54,321 nucleotides of DNA from an uncultured Zoogloea sp. (GTDB taxonomy: Bacteria; Pseudomonadota; Gammaproteobacteria; Burkholderiales; Rhodocyclaceae). Below, one piece after another: positions 40,039 through 48,688 of this stretch. The DNA is taken from NCBI GenBank assembly GCA_937967645.1, contig CALBTT010000076.1:1-54321 (forward strand), written 5' to 3'. Made by a program: the position numbers and the translations under genes. The notes under the pieces are model-generated. The model searched no databases and was not told where the DNA came from. It saw only the letters and a list, made by a program, of their open reading frames with translations. How positions within the stretch are numbered: position 1 is the first letter of the stretch; the number at the start of each line of letters is the position of its first letter.

Positions 40039-40180
40039 TTGATCCGGCATCCACGGCCTCGGTAGGGGCGGCTTCAGCCGCCCTCGGGCCTTGATCCGGC
40101 ATCCACGGCCTTTGTAGGGGCGGCTTCAGCCGCCCGCGAACTTCGATCAAGCACCTGCGGGCGGCTGAAGCCGCCCCTAC
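40039..40180. repeat. REP-like palindromic repeat cluster
   Basis: Two direct copies, at 40039 and 40091 (52-base period), share TTGATCCGGCATCCACGGCC and then GTAGGGGCGGCTTCAGCCGCCC. A third copy of the palindromic core is inverted at 40159-40180. The core folds as GGCGGCT-TC-AGCCGCC. Direct and inverted copies in one intergenic gap are the layout of REP/REPIN elements spread by RAYT transposases. The gap lies between convergent genes, so the stems may also act as terminators. Confidence 0.85.
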
Positions 40181-40204
40181 AGGGCCTGCAGGTCCCGGGC
40201 TGTC

Positions 40205-41665
40205 TCAGCCCAGCTTCTTCTTAAGCAGCTCGTTCACCTGGGCCGGGTTGGCCTTGCCCTTGGAGGCCTTCATGCACTGGCCGACCAGGGCGTTGAAGGC
40301 CTTCTCCTTGCCGGCGCGGAACTCCTCCACCGACTTCTGGTTGGCGGCCAGCACTTCGTCGATGATCGCCTCGATGGCGCCCGTATCGGTGACCTGCTTG
40401 AGGCCCTGCGCCTCGATGATGGCGTCGGCGGATTCACCTTCCTTGTTCCACAGTGCCTCGAAGACCTTCTTGGCGATGGCGTTGGAAATGGTGTTGTCGG
40501 CGATGCGCTGCACCAGGCCGGCCAGCTGGGTGGCGCTCACCGGGCTGGCGGTGATGTCCAGCTCGGCCTTGTTGAGGCGCGCGGCCAGTTCGCCCATCAC
40601 CCAGTTGGCGCAGGCCTTGGCGTTGGCCGTGCCGGCGGTAGCCACGGTGTCGAGGTAGAACTGGGCCGTCTCGCGGCTGGCGGTGAGGGTGGTGGCGTCG
40701 TAGGCGGACAGGCCGTAGTCACCCTCGAAGCGCGCCGACAGGGCCGCCGGCAGCTCGGGCAGCTCGCTGCGCACGCGCTCGATCCAGTCGCTGGAGATGA
40801 CCAGCGGCAGCAGGTCGGGGTCGGGGAAGTAGCGGTAGTCGTGGGCGTCTTCCTTGCTGCGCATGGCACGGGTCTCGCCGGTGTCCGGGTTGAACAGCAC
40901 GGTGGCCTGCTGGACCTTGCCGCCGTCCTCGATCAGGTCGATCTGCCACTGGATCTCGTAATCGATGGCCTGCTGCAGGAAGCGGAAGCTATTGAGGTTC
41001 TTGATCTCGCGGCGGGTGCCGAATTCGGCCTGGCCGCGGGGGCGCACCGACACGTTGGCGTCGCAGCGGAAGGAGCCTTCCTGCATGTTGCCGTCGCAGA
41101 TGTCGATCCAGCGCACCAGGGCGTGCAGGGCCTTGGCGTAGGCCACGGCCTCGGCGGACGAGCGCATGTCGGGTTCGGAGACGATCTCGAGCAGCGGTGT
41201 GCCGGCGCGGTTGAGGTCGATCCCGGTCATGCCGTGGAAGTCTTCGTGCAGGCTCTTGCCGGCGTCTTCCTCGAGGTGGGCGCGGGTCAGGTTGACGAGC
41301 TTCTCGTAGTGGCCGCCCTTACCGTCCGGTACCAGCAGGTTGATCTTGCCGCCGAGCACCACCGGCAGCTCGTACTGGCTGATCTGGTAGCCCTTCGGGA
41401 GATCGGGGTAGAAGTAGTTCTTGCGCGCGAAGATGCTCTTCGGCGCAACGGTGCCGCCGATGGCCAGGCCAAAGCGGATGGCCCGCTCCACGGCGCCCTT
41501 GTTGAGCACCGGCAGCACGCCCGGCAGGGCGATGTCCACGGCGCAGGCCTGGGCGTTGGGCTCGGCACCGAAGGCGATGCTGGCGCCGGAGAAAATCTTG
41601 GACTGCGTGTTGAGCTGGGTGTGGATTTCCAGCCCGATGACGACTTCCCAGTCGGTTCTGCTCAT
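40205..41665 (-). CDS. gatB: Aspartyl/glutamyl-tRNA amidotransferase subunit B
   Basis: This 486-residue subunit holds the kinase and tRNA-binding functions of GatCAB. WEVVIGLEIHTQLNTQSKIFSGA at the start, YFYPDLPKGYQISQYELPV and LNRAGTPLLEIVSEPDM are conserved, and the C-terminal YqeY-like domain is present to residue 486. It is the last gene of the gat operon, 23 bases after the lipoprotein gene. Confidence 0.97.
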   Translation of the reverse strand: MSRTDWEVVIGLEIHTQLNTQSKIFSGASIAFGAEPNAQACAVDIALPGVLPVLNKGAVERAIRFGLAIGGTVAPKSIFARKNYFYPDLPKGYQISQYELPVVLGGKINLLVPDGKGGHYEKLVNLTRAHLEEDAGKSLHEDFHGMTGIDLNRAGTPLLEIVSEPDMRSSAEAVAYAKALHALVRWIDICDGNMQEGSFRCDANVSVRPRGQAEFGTRREIKNLNSFRFLQQAIDYEIQWQIDLIEDGGKVQQATVLFNPDTGETRAMRSKEDAHDYRYFPDPDLLPLVISSDWIERVRSELPELPAALSARFEGDYGLSAYDATTLTASRETAQFYLDTVATAGTANAKACANWVMGELAARLNKAELDITASPVSATQLAGLVQRIADNTISNAIAKKVFEALWNKEGESADAIIEAQGLKQVTDTGAIEAIIDEVLAANQKSVEEFRAGKEKAFNALVGQCMKASKGKANPAQVNELLKKKLG

Positions 41666-41688
41666 GATGGCTCTCTAGATATAGTCGT

Positions 41689-42225
41689 TCAGTCGCACTT
41701 GCCCGTAGGCTTGTCGATCAGCAGCGGCCACACGTAATCGTGGGCGCTGGCGGGGGCACACAGGTTGTGGCAATCGGCGAAGGACACGGTGACCTGCTCG
41801 CCCTGTTCCCACATGCGCACCCGGCAGTTGTTCTTGCCGGAAAGCTCGATGGAGGGCAGGGCCTGGGTCTGGCGGAACTGGGCCAGGTCGTAGCGGCAGG
41901 TGCCGCGCTTGGGCATCACCAGTTCGACGTTGAAGGCCTTCACCTTGGAGTTCTCCACGTCCACCAGGGCCTTGCCGAAGTTGCCCACTTCATCCCGGAA
42001 ATTGCAGCGGGTGCTCACCGTGAAGGTGCGCAGGGGCATCGGTTTGAGCTTGCCGGAGGGGGCGGGCAGCGGGCTGGCGGCGCTGGGTTCGCGGGGGGTA
42101 GGGGCCCCCTCGGCCGGGCGTGCCGCGGGGCCCTGGCTCTCCAGGCCCGCGCAGCCGGCGAGCAGCGCGAGGCCCAGGCAGGCGGCCAGATGACGGGCCG
42201 GGCGGCGGATGGACAGTGCAGGCAT
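41689..42225 (-). CDS. Lipoprotein of unknown function inside gat operon
   Basis: This 178-residue protein has a lipoprotein signal ending LLAGC, lipidated cysteine C25. A proline-rich spacer (about 35-60) and a folded part with six cysteines follow (CNF, CRYD, NNCRVR, DCHNLC, GKCD), suggesting disulfides. It lies 8 bases from gatA and 23 from gatB, so it must be cotranscribed. I do not recognise the family. Its envelope location has no evident link to tRNA amidation. Confidence 0.8.
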   Translation of the reverse strand: MPALSIRRPARHLAACLGLALLAGCAGLESQGPAARPAEGAPTPREPSAASPLPAPSGKLKPMPLRTFTVSTRCNFRDEVGNFGKALVDVENSKVKAFNVELVMPKRGTCRYDLAQFRQTQALPSIELSGKNNCRVRMWEQGEQVTVSFADCHNLCAPASAHDYVWPLLIDKPTGKCD

Positions 42226-42233
42226 GCCTTGTC

Positions 42234-43688
42234 TCAGAAACCGGCCGGCTTGCGGGTGTGCCAGTCGGTGGCGCGCTGGAACTGGTGGGCCGCCCCGAGC
42301 AGCCGCGCCTCGCCGAAGTAGTTGCCGATCAGCTGCAGGCCCACCGGCAGGCCGCCCGCGCCGAAGCCGGCCGGGTGGGACAGGGCGGGCAGGCCGGCCA
42401 GATTGACGGCGATGGTGTAGATGTCGGAAAGGTACATCTGCACCGGGTCATCGCTCTTCTCGCCGATGCCGAAGGCCACCGTCGGGCTGACCGGGCCGGC
42501 GATCAGGTCGCACTGGGCGAAGGCGGCCTGGAAGTCGTTGGCGATCAGGCGGCGCAGCTTCTGGGCCTTGATGTAGTAGGCATCGTAGTAGCCGTGGGAC
42601 AGCACATAGGTGCCCATCAGGATGCGCCGCTTCACCTCGGCACCGAAGCCCTGCGCGCGGCTCTTGCAGTACATGTCCATCAGGTCGGTGTACTCGGCGG
42701 CGCGGTGGCCGAAGCGCACGCCGTCGAAGCGCGACAGGTTGGAGCTGGCCTCGGCCGGGGCGATCACGTAATAGGCCGGGATCGCCAGGCGGGCGTTGGG
42801 CAGGCTCACCTCCACGGTGGTGGCGCCGAGCCGGCGGTATTCGGCGATGGCTGCCTCCACGGCGGCGCGCACGTCGTCGGACATGCCTTCGGCGAAGAAC
42901 TCCTTGGGCAGGCCCACGCGCAGCCCGGCCAGGGGCTTGTCGAGGGCGGCGCTGTAATCCTCGGCCTCACGCTCGAGGCTGGTGGAGTCGCGCGGATCGT
43001 GGCCGGCCATGGCCGACAGCAGCAGGGCGCAGTCTTCCGCGCTGTAGCCGAACGCGCCGCCCTGGTCGAGGGAGGAGGCGTAGGCGATCATGCCGTAGCG
43101 CGACACCGTGCCGTAGGTCGGCTTGATGCCGGTGATGCCGCACAAGGAGGCCGGCTGGCGGATCGAGCCACCGGTGTCGGTGCCGGTGGCGATCGGCACC
43201 AGGCGGGCCGCCACCGCGGCGGCCGAGCCGCCGGAGGAGCCGCCGGGCACCGTGTCGGTGTTCCAGGGGTTGCGGGTCGGGCCGAAATGGGAGTTTTCGT
43301 TGGAGGAGCCCATCGCGAACTCGTCCATGTTGGTCTTGCCGACCATCACCGCGCCGGCCTGCTTGAGCAGGGTCACCACATGGGCGTCGTAGGGGCTGGT
43401 GAAGTTGGCCAGCATCTTCGAGCCGCAGGTGGTCAGCACGCCTTCGGTGCAGAAGACGTCCTTGTGGGCCATCGGGATGCCGGTAAGGGGGGCGGCGCTG
43501 CCGGTGGCCAGGCGCGCGTCGGCGTCCCGGGCGGCGGCCAGGGCGCCCTCCTTGTCTACGGTGATGAAGGCATTGACCTTCGGGTTGCCGGCTTCGATGC
43601 GGGCCAGGCTGTCGGTGGCGAGCTCGACGGCGGAGACGGTTTTCGCGCGCAGGGCGGCGGCGATGTCCTTGAGGCTGGAGTCGATCAT
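42234..43688 (-). CDS. gatA: Aspartyl/glutamyl-tRNA amidotransferase subunit A
   Basis: This 484-residue amidase-signature enzyme releases ammonia from glutamine for GatB. The Ser-cisSer-Lys triad is complete: K76, S151 in GGSSGGSAAA and S175 in DTGGSIRQPA. The ATG at 43686-43688 is chosen because the upstream extension is not conserved in character. Its 5' end is 90 bases from gatC. Confidence 0.97.
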   Translation of the reverse strand: MIDSSLKDIAAALRAKTVSAVELATDSLARIEAGNPKVNAFITVDKEGALAAARDADARLATGSAAPLTGIPMAHKDVFCTEGVLTTCGSKMLANFTSPYDAHVVTLLKQAGAVMVGKTNMDEFAMGSSNENSHFGPTRNPWNTDTVPGGSSGGSAAAVAARLVPIATGTDTGGSIRQPASLCGITGIKPTYGTVSRYGMIAYASSLDQGGAFGYSAEDCALLLSAMAGHDPRDSTSLEREAEDYSAALDKPLAGLRVGLPKEFFAEGMSDDVRAAVEAAIAEYRRLGATTVEVSLPNARLAIPAYYVIAPAEASSNLSRFDGVRFGHRAAEYTDLMDMYCKSRAQGFGAEVKRRILMGTYVLSHGYYDAYYIKAQKLRRLIANDFQAAFAQCDLIAGPVSPTVAFGIGEKSDDPVQMYLSDIYTIAVNLAGLPALSHPAGFGAGGLPVGLQLIGNYFGEARLLGAAHQFQRATDWHTRKPAGF

Positions 43689-43778
43689 GGTGCGTGGGGC
43701 GGCAAGGGGTACGTTATAGGGTGCCTGGGAGGCCTTGGGGGCGTCGGCCGAGGGGCGGGCGCCCGGCAAGCGGAGGGC

Positions 43779-44066
43779 TTATTCGATGACCTTGGGGACC
43801 AGGTAGAGCCCGGCCTCGGTCTGCGGGGCGATGGCCTGGAAGGCCGCGCGGCGGTTGCCCTCGGTGACCGCGTCGGGGCGCAGGCGCTGGGCCAGCTCCT
43901 GGGGGTGGCTCATGGGCTCGACCCCGTCGGTGTCGACGGCCTGCATCTCCTCGATGAGGCCGAAGATTCCGTTCAGTTTGGCCTGGGTGGCGTCGACATC
44001 GCCGTCGGCGAGTTCGAGGCGGGCGAGCTTGGCGATGTGGCGGACTTCGTCGAGGCTAAGAGACAT
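43779..44066 (-). CDS. gatC: Aspartyl/glutamyl-tRNA amidotransferase subunit C
   Basis: This 95-residue subunit stabilises GatA. It starts MSLSLDEVRHIAKLARLEL and ends with the typical DAVTEGNRRAAFQAIAP region. It is first in the gat operon and divergent from mreB across a 110-base gap that must hold both promoters. Confidence 0.95.
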   Translation of the reverse strand: MSLSLDEVRHIAKLARLELADGDVDATQAKLNGIFGLIEEMQAVDTDGVEPMSHPQELAQRLRPDAVTEGNRRAAFQAIAPQTEAGLYLVPKVIE

Positions 44067-44176
44067 GGTAATTTACAAAGTTGCTTAAACGACAAAGGTT
44101 TGTAGGTTATCATAAGCGATTCTGTTGCCCCAATTCCCACCCCCCCGTTCAACGGTTTTACCGGGATTTTTCTCCG

Positions 44177-45220
44177 ATGTTTGGTTCCCTGCGCTCCTAT
44201 TTTTCGAACGACCTCGCCATTGACCTCGGCACCGCCAACACCCTGATCTACGTTCGCGGCAAGGGAATCGTCCTCGACGAACCGTCCGTGGTGGCAATCC
44301 GTACCGAGGGTGGGCCGAACGCCAAGAAGACCATCCTGTCGGTGGGCATGTCGGCCAAGCAGATGCTGGGCAAGACGCCGGGCAATATCACTGCCATCCG
44401 TCCGATGAAGGACGGGGTGATCGCTGACTTCACCGTCACCGAGCAGATGCTCAAGCAGTTCATCAAGAAGGTCCACGACACCCGCCTGTTCTCTCCCAGC
44501 CCGCGCATCATCATCTGTGTGCCCTGCGGCTCCACCCAGGTCGAACGCCGCGCCATCCGCGAGTCGGCCCTGGGCGCCGGCGCCAGCAATGTCTACCTCA
44601 TTGAAGAACCCATGGCCGCGGCCATCGGCGCCGGCATGCCGGTGGCCGACGCGACGGGCTCGATGGTGGTGGACATCGGTGGCGGCACCACCGAGGTGGG
44701 CGTGATCTCCCTGGGCGGCATGGTCTATGCCGGCTCCATCCGGGTCGGCGGCGACAAGTTCGACGAGGCCATCGTCAATTACATCCGCCGCAACTACGGC
44801 ATGCTGATCGGCGAGACCACCGCCGAGTCCATCAAGAAGGGCATCGGCTCTGCTTTCCCGGGCTCCGAAGTGCAGGAGATGGAGGTCAAGGGCCGCAACC
44901 TGGCCGAGGGCATCCCCCGCGCCTTCACCATCTCCTCCAACGAGATCCTCGAGGCCCTCACCGAGCCGCTCAACCAGATCGTCTCCGCAGTCAAGATCGG
45001 CCTGGAGCAGACGCCTCCCGAACTCGGGGCGGACATCGCCGAGCGGGGCATGGTCCTGACCGGTGGCGGCGCGCTGCTGCGTGACCTCGACCGGCTGCTG
45101 ATGGAAGAGACCGGCCTGCCGGTGATCGTTGCCGACGACCCCCTGACCTGCGTGGTGCGGGGTTCCGGCATGGCCCTCGAGAAGATGGACCAGCTCGGCT
45201 CCATCTTCACCAGCGAATAA
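44177..45220 (+). CDS. mreB: Rod shape-determining actin MreB
   Basis: This 347-residue bacterial actin opens with MFGSLRSYFSNDLAIDLGTANTLIYV; the phosphate-1 motif DLGTANT is at 16-22. VVDIGGGTTEVGVISLGG is phosphate-2, and the N-terminal amphipathic stretch is present. It organises the elongasome with MreC, MreD, RodA and PBP2. The ATG at 44177 is chosen; the in-frame upstream ATG at 44081 would add 32 unconserved residues. Confidence 0.97.
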   Translation: MFGSLRSYFSNDLAIDLGTANTLIYVRGKGIVLDEPSVVAIRTEGGPNAKKTILSVGMSAKQMLGKTPGNITAIRPMKDGVIADFTVTEQMLKQFIKKVHDTRLFSPSPRIIICVPCGSTQVERRAIRESALGAGASNVYLIEEPMAAAIGAGMPVADATGSMVVDIGGGTTEVGVISLGGMVYAGSIRVGGDKFDEAIVNYIRRNYGMLIGETTAESIKKGIGSAFPGSEVQEMEVKGRNLAEGIPRAFTISSNEILEALTEPLNQIVSAVKIGLEQTPPELGADIAERGMVLTGGGALLRDLDRLLMEETGLPVIVADDPLTCVVRGSGMALEKMDQLGSIFTSE

Positions 45221-45329
45221 GCGTCGGCCAGACGGCCCGGCGCCGGCGGTGAGCAGCATGCCCAGCCGCCAGCGCCAGCACCCCGGGTCGGCCCCGGGCG
45301 CAGCCGTTTGCCGGACGACCTGAGTCCCA

Positions 45330-46238
45330 GTGGTCGGCCATTCTCCTCCTCCCTTCTTCAAACGCGGGCCGGCGCCGCTGGCCAAGCTCGTCTTTTTCCT
45401 GGTGCTGTCCCTGGCCCTGCTGGTCAGCGATCTGAACCTGCGCTACCTCGAGGCCTTCCGCAAGGGGCTGTCGGTGCTGGCTTATCCCCTGCAGATGGCG
45501 GCAGCCACCCCGGCGGATTTCGTGCGCAACGCGTCCAACTATTTCGCCTCCCTGGTCCGCCTGCAGATCGAGAACAAGGAGCTGAAGAACCGCCAGCTGC
45601 AGGGCGGCGAGCGGCTGCTGCGGCTGGAATTGATCGAGCAGGAGAACCGCCGCCTGCGTGCCTTGCTGGAGGCGCGGGAGCGCCAGCCGGTGAAGTCGGT
45701 GGTGGCCGAGATCATGTACACCGCCAAGGACCCGTTCTCGCGCAAGGTGATCCTCGACAAGGGCACCCAGGCCGGCATCGAGGCCGGCCAGGCGGTGGTC
45801 GACGACCTGGGGGTGATCGGCCAGATCACCCGCGTCTTTCCGATGCAGTCCGAGCTCACCCTGCTCACCGACCGCGACCAGGCGATCCCGGTGATGATCG
45901 TCCGCAACGGGCTGCGCGCGGTGCTCTTCGGCGCCGGCAACGGCCTCATGGAGCTGCGCTACCTGGCCGCCAACGCTGATGTGCAGGCGGGTGACAAGGT
46001 GGTCACCTCCGGTCTCGACGGGGTCTTCCTGGCGGGCCTGCCGGTGGCTACGGTGGCCAAGGTCGAACGTGACCAGGCCCGCACCTTCGCCGGCATCCCG
46101 TGCCTGCCGGCGGCGGGCGTGGAGCAGTACGGCCAGGTGCTGGTGCTCGGCCACCGGGAGGCGCTGCCGCCCCGGCCGCCCGAGCCGGAAGTCATCAACA
46201 AGGGCAAGGGCCGCCGCGCCCGGGCCGCGCGGGACTAA
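45330..46238 (+). CDS. mreC: Rod shape-determining protein MreC
   Basis: This 302-residue protein is inner-membrane anchored (TM about 17-34), with a coiled coil at about 70-118 and a periplasmic two-barrel domain to about residue 275. It activates PBP2. It starts with GTG. The 109-base gap after mreB has GC-rich stems but no clear terminator. Confidence 0.95.
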   Translation: MVGHSPPPFFKRGPAPLAKLVFFLVLSLALLVSDLNLRYLEAFRKGLSVLAYPLQMAAATPADFVRNASNYFASLVRLQIENKELKNRQLQGGERLLRLELIEQENRRLRALLEARERQPVKSVVAEIMYTAKDPFSRKVILDKGTQAGIEAGQAVVDDLGVIGQITRVFPMQSELTLLTDRDQAIPVMIVRNGLRAVLFGAGNGLMELRYLAANADVQAGDKVVTSGLDGVFLAGLPVATVAKVERDQARTFAGIPCLPAAGVEQYGQVLVLGHREALPPRPPEPEVINKGKGRRARAARD

Positions 46239-46249
46239 GGGAGCCGACC

Positions 46250-46771
46250 ATGCAGCCCAACCACCGTTCGCGCCGGATCCTGCTGCCCGTGAAGATGTGG
46301 TTCGTCTACACCACGCTCTTCATCGCGCTCTTCCTCAATTACATCCCCACCGGCCACCTGCCTGCCGTGCCCGATTTCGTGGCCCTGGTGCTGGCCTTCT
46401 GGTGCGTGCGCGAGCCGGTCAAGATCGGTATCGGCACGGGTTTCCTGTTCGGCCTGCTGACGGATGTGGGCGTGGGGGCGGCCTTGGGCCAGCATGCCTT
46501 CGCCTACGTGCTGCTGGCCTACGCGGCCAACGAGCTGTCGCGCCGGGTGCTGTGGTTCACCCCCGTCGAGCAGGCCTTGCATGTGCTGCCGCTGCTGTTC
46601 ATCTCCCAGGCCCTGATGGTTCTGGTGCGGCTGCTGGCGGGGGCGGAGTTCCCGGGCTGGTGGATGTTCTTCGGCAGCTTCGTCGCCGCCGCCTTGTGGA
46701 TTCCCCTGCATTACGTGCTGCTGCTGCCCCAGTATCAGCCCGTCGAGCGGGATGAGAACCGGCCCATCTAG
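46250..46771 (+). CDS. mreD: Rod shape-determining protein MreD
   Basis: This 173-residue integral membrane protein has about five or six hydrophobic segments and the block GTGFLFGLLTDVGVGAALGQHAFAYVLLAY typical of MreD. The ATG is 11 bases after mreC, with an AAGGGAG ribosome site that overlaps the mreC stop. Confidence 0.93.
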   Translation: MQPNHRSRRILLPVKMWFVYTTLFIALFLNYIPTGHLPAVPDFVALVLAFWCVREPVKIGIGTGFLFGLLTDVGVGAALGQHAFAYVLLAYAANELSRRVLWFTPVEQALHVLPLLFISQALMVLVRLLAGAEFPGWWMFFGSFVAAALWIPLHYVLLLPQYQPVERDENRPI

Positions 46772-46783
46772 GTTGTACCTGCG

Positions 46784-48688
46784 ATGAGCCCCGTACGTAC
46801 TCCCGAGCAGGAGCTGGCCCGTTTCCGCGGCCGGCTGGCGGTGGCCGGCGTGGTCGCCCTGGTCTGCTTCGGGCTGCTGGTGGCACGCTTCTTCTACCTG
46901 CAGGTGCTGCGCTACGACTACTACTCCACCCGCGCCGAGGACAACCGCATCTCCCTGGTGCCCATCGTGCCCAACCGCGGGCTGATCACCGACCGCAACG
47001 GCACCGTGCTGGCCCGCAACTATTCGGCCTACACCCTGGAGATCACCCCCTCCAAGGTGGCCGACCTGGAGGCCACCATCGAGGCGCTGTCCAAGCTGGT
47101 GGACATCCTCCCGAAGGATCGCAAGCGTCTCAAGAAGCTGATGGACGAGTCCAAGAGCTTCGAGTCCCTGCCGATCCGCAACCGCCTGACCGATGAAGAG
47201 GTGGCCCGCTTCATCGCCCAGCGTTACCGTTTCCCCGGTGTCGAACTCAAGGCGCGCCTGTTCCGCGATTATCCGATGGGCAGCTTCGCCTCCCACGTGA
47301 TCGGCTACATCGGCCGCATCAACGACCGGGATCTGGAGCGCATCGAGGAGAACGAGGACACCGCCAACTACCGGGGTACCGACCACATCGGCAAGGCCGG
47401 TCTCGAGAAGAGCTATGAGCGGGAGCTGCATGGGGTGACCGGCTTCGAGGAGGTCGAGGTGGATTCCGGTGGCCGCGCCGTGCGCGCGCTGCGCCGCACC
47501 CCCGCCGTGCCCGGCAACAACCTGATCCTCACCGTCGACCTGAAGCTTCAGGAGATCGCCGAAAAGGCTTTCGGCAACCGGCGCGGCGCCCTGGTTGCGA
47601 TCGAGCCCGGCAGTGGCGGGGTGCTGGCCCTGGTGTCGGTACCCACCTTCGATCCCAACCTGTTCGTGGACGGCATCGCCCCCCAGGACTGGGACGAGCT
47701 CAACAATTCGCCCAATCACCCGATGGTGAACCGCGCCCTCAACGGCGCCTATCCGCCGGGCTCGACCTTCAAGCCCTTCATGGCCCTGGCGGCGCTGATG
47801 ACCGGCAAGCGGACCCCCGGCCAGGCGATTGCCGACCCCGGCTATTTCGACTTTGGCGGCCACCATTTCCGCGACGACAAGGTGGGAGGGCACGGCATGG
47901 TGGACATGTACCGCTCCATCGTCCATTCCTGCGATACCTACTACTACAAGCTGGCCAACGACATGGGGATCGACCTGATCGCCCAGTCGATCGGGCAGTT
48001 CGGTTTCGGGAGCCGCACCGGCATCGACATCGAGGGCGAGAGCAGCGGGGTGCTGCCTTCGCCGGAGTGGAAGAAGCGCCGTTTCAAGAAGCCCGAGCAG
48101 CAGAAGTGGTTTGGTGGCGAGACCATCTCGATCGGCATCGGCCAGGGCTACAACTCGTACACCATGCTGCAGCTGGCCCACGCCACCGCCACCGTGGCGG
48201 CCGGTGGCGTGATGTTCAAGCCCCACCTGGTCAAGTACATCGAGAACGCCAAGGATGGTTCGCGGCGGATGATCGAACCCCAGCCGATCAAGACCATCCC
48301 GATCAAGCCGGAGCACGTGGAAACCATCCGTCGCAGCATGGTCGGGGTGAACCGGGAAGGCACAGGCACGCGGGCCTTCGCCGGGGCCGGCTACGTGGCG
48401 GCGGGCAAGACCGGCACGGCCCAGGTGTTTTCCCTCAAGGGGGGCAAGTACTCCTCGCGGATCGCCGAGCGCCTGCGCGATCACGCCCTCTACATCGCCT
48501 TCGCGCCGGCCGACAAGCCCACCATTGCCTTGGCTGTGCTGGTGGAGAACGGCGGTTTCGGCGCGGAGTCCGCAGCGCCGATCGCCCGCCAGGTGCTCGA
48601 CTACTACCTGCTTGGCAAGCTGCCCGCCGGCGTCGCCCCGGAAGATCCGGGCGCCGAAGGCAGCACGGGAGACGGCGCGGGTGAGTGA
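46784..48688 (+). CDS. mrdA: Penicillin-binding protein 2, elongation transpeptidase
   Basis: This 634-residue class B PBP has one TM (about 19-42), a pedestal domain, and a complete transpeptidase with S327-T-F-K330, the SxD box S382-C-D384 and KTGTA at 542-546. It cross-links lateral-wall peptidoglycan with RodA. It starts 12 bases after mreD; its stop overlaps rodA. Confidence 0.97.
   Translation: MSPVRTPEQELARFRGRLAVAGVVALVCFGLLVARFFYLQVLRYDYYSTRAEDNRISLVPIVPNRGLITDRNGTVLARNYSAYTLEITPSKVADLEATIEALSKLVDILPKDRKRLKKLMDESKSFESLPIRNRLTDEEVARFIAQRYRFPGVELKARLFRDYPMGSFASHVIGYIGRINDRDLERIEENEDTANYRGTDHIGKAGLEKSYERELHGVTGFEEVEVDSGGRAVRALRRTPAVPGNNLILTVDLKLQEIAEKAFGNRRGALVAIEPGSGGVLALVSVPTFDPNLFVDGIAPQDWDELNNSPNHPMVNRALNGAYPPGSTFKPFMALAALMTGKRTPGQAIADPGYFDFGGHHFRDDKVGGHGMVDMYRSIVHSCDTYYYKLANDMGIDLIAQSIGQFGFGSRTGIDIEGESSGVLPSPEWKKRRFKKPEQQKWFGGETISIGIGQGYNSYTMLQLAHATATVAAGGVMFKPHLVKYIENAKDGSRRMIEPQPIKTIPIKPEHVETIRRSMVGVNREGTGTRAFAGAGYVAAGKTGTAQVFSLKGGKYSSRIAERLRDHALYIAFAPADKPTIALAVLVENGGFGAESAAPIARQVLDYYLLGKLPAGVAPEDPGAEGSTGDGAGE

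Noticed and set aside
40030..40204. CRISPR-like repeat
   Set aside because: Only three copies, one inverted, with no constant-length spacers and no cas genes; fits REP elements better.
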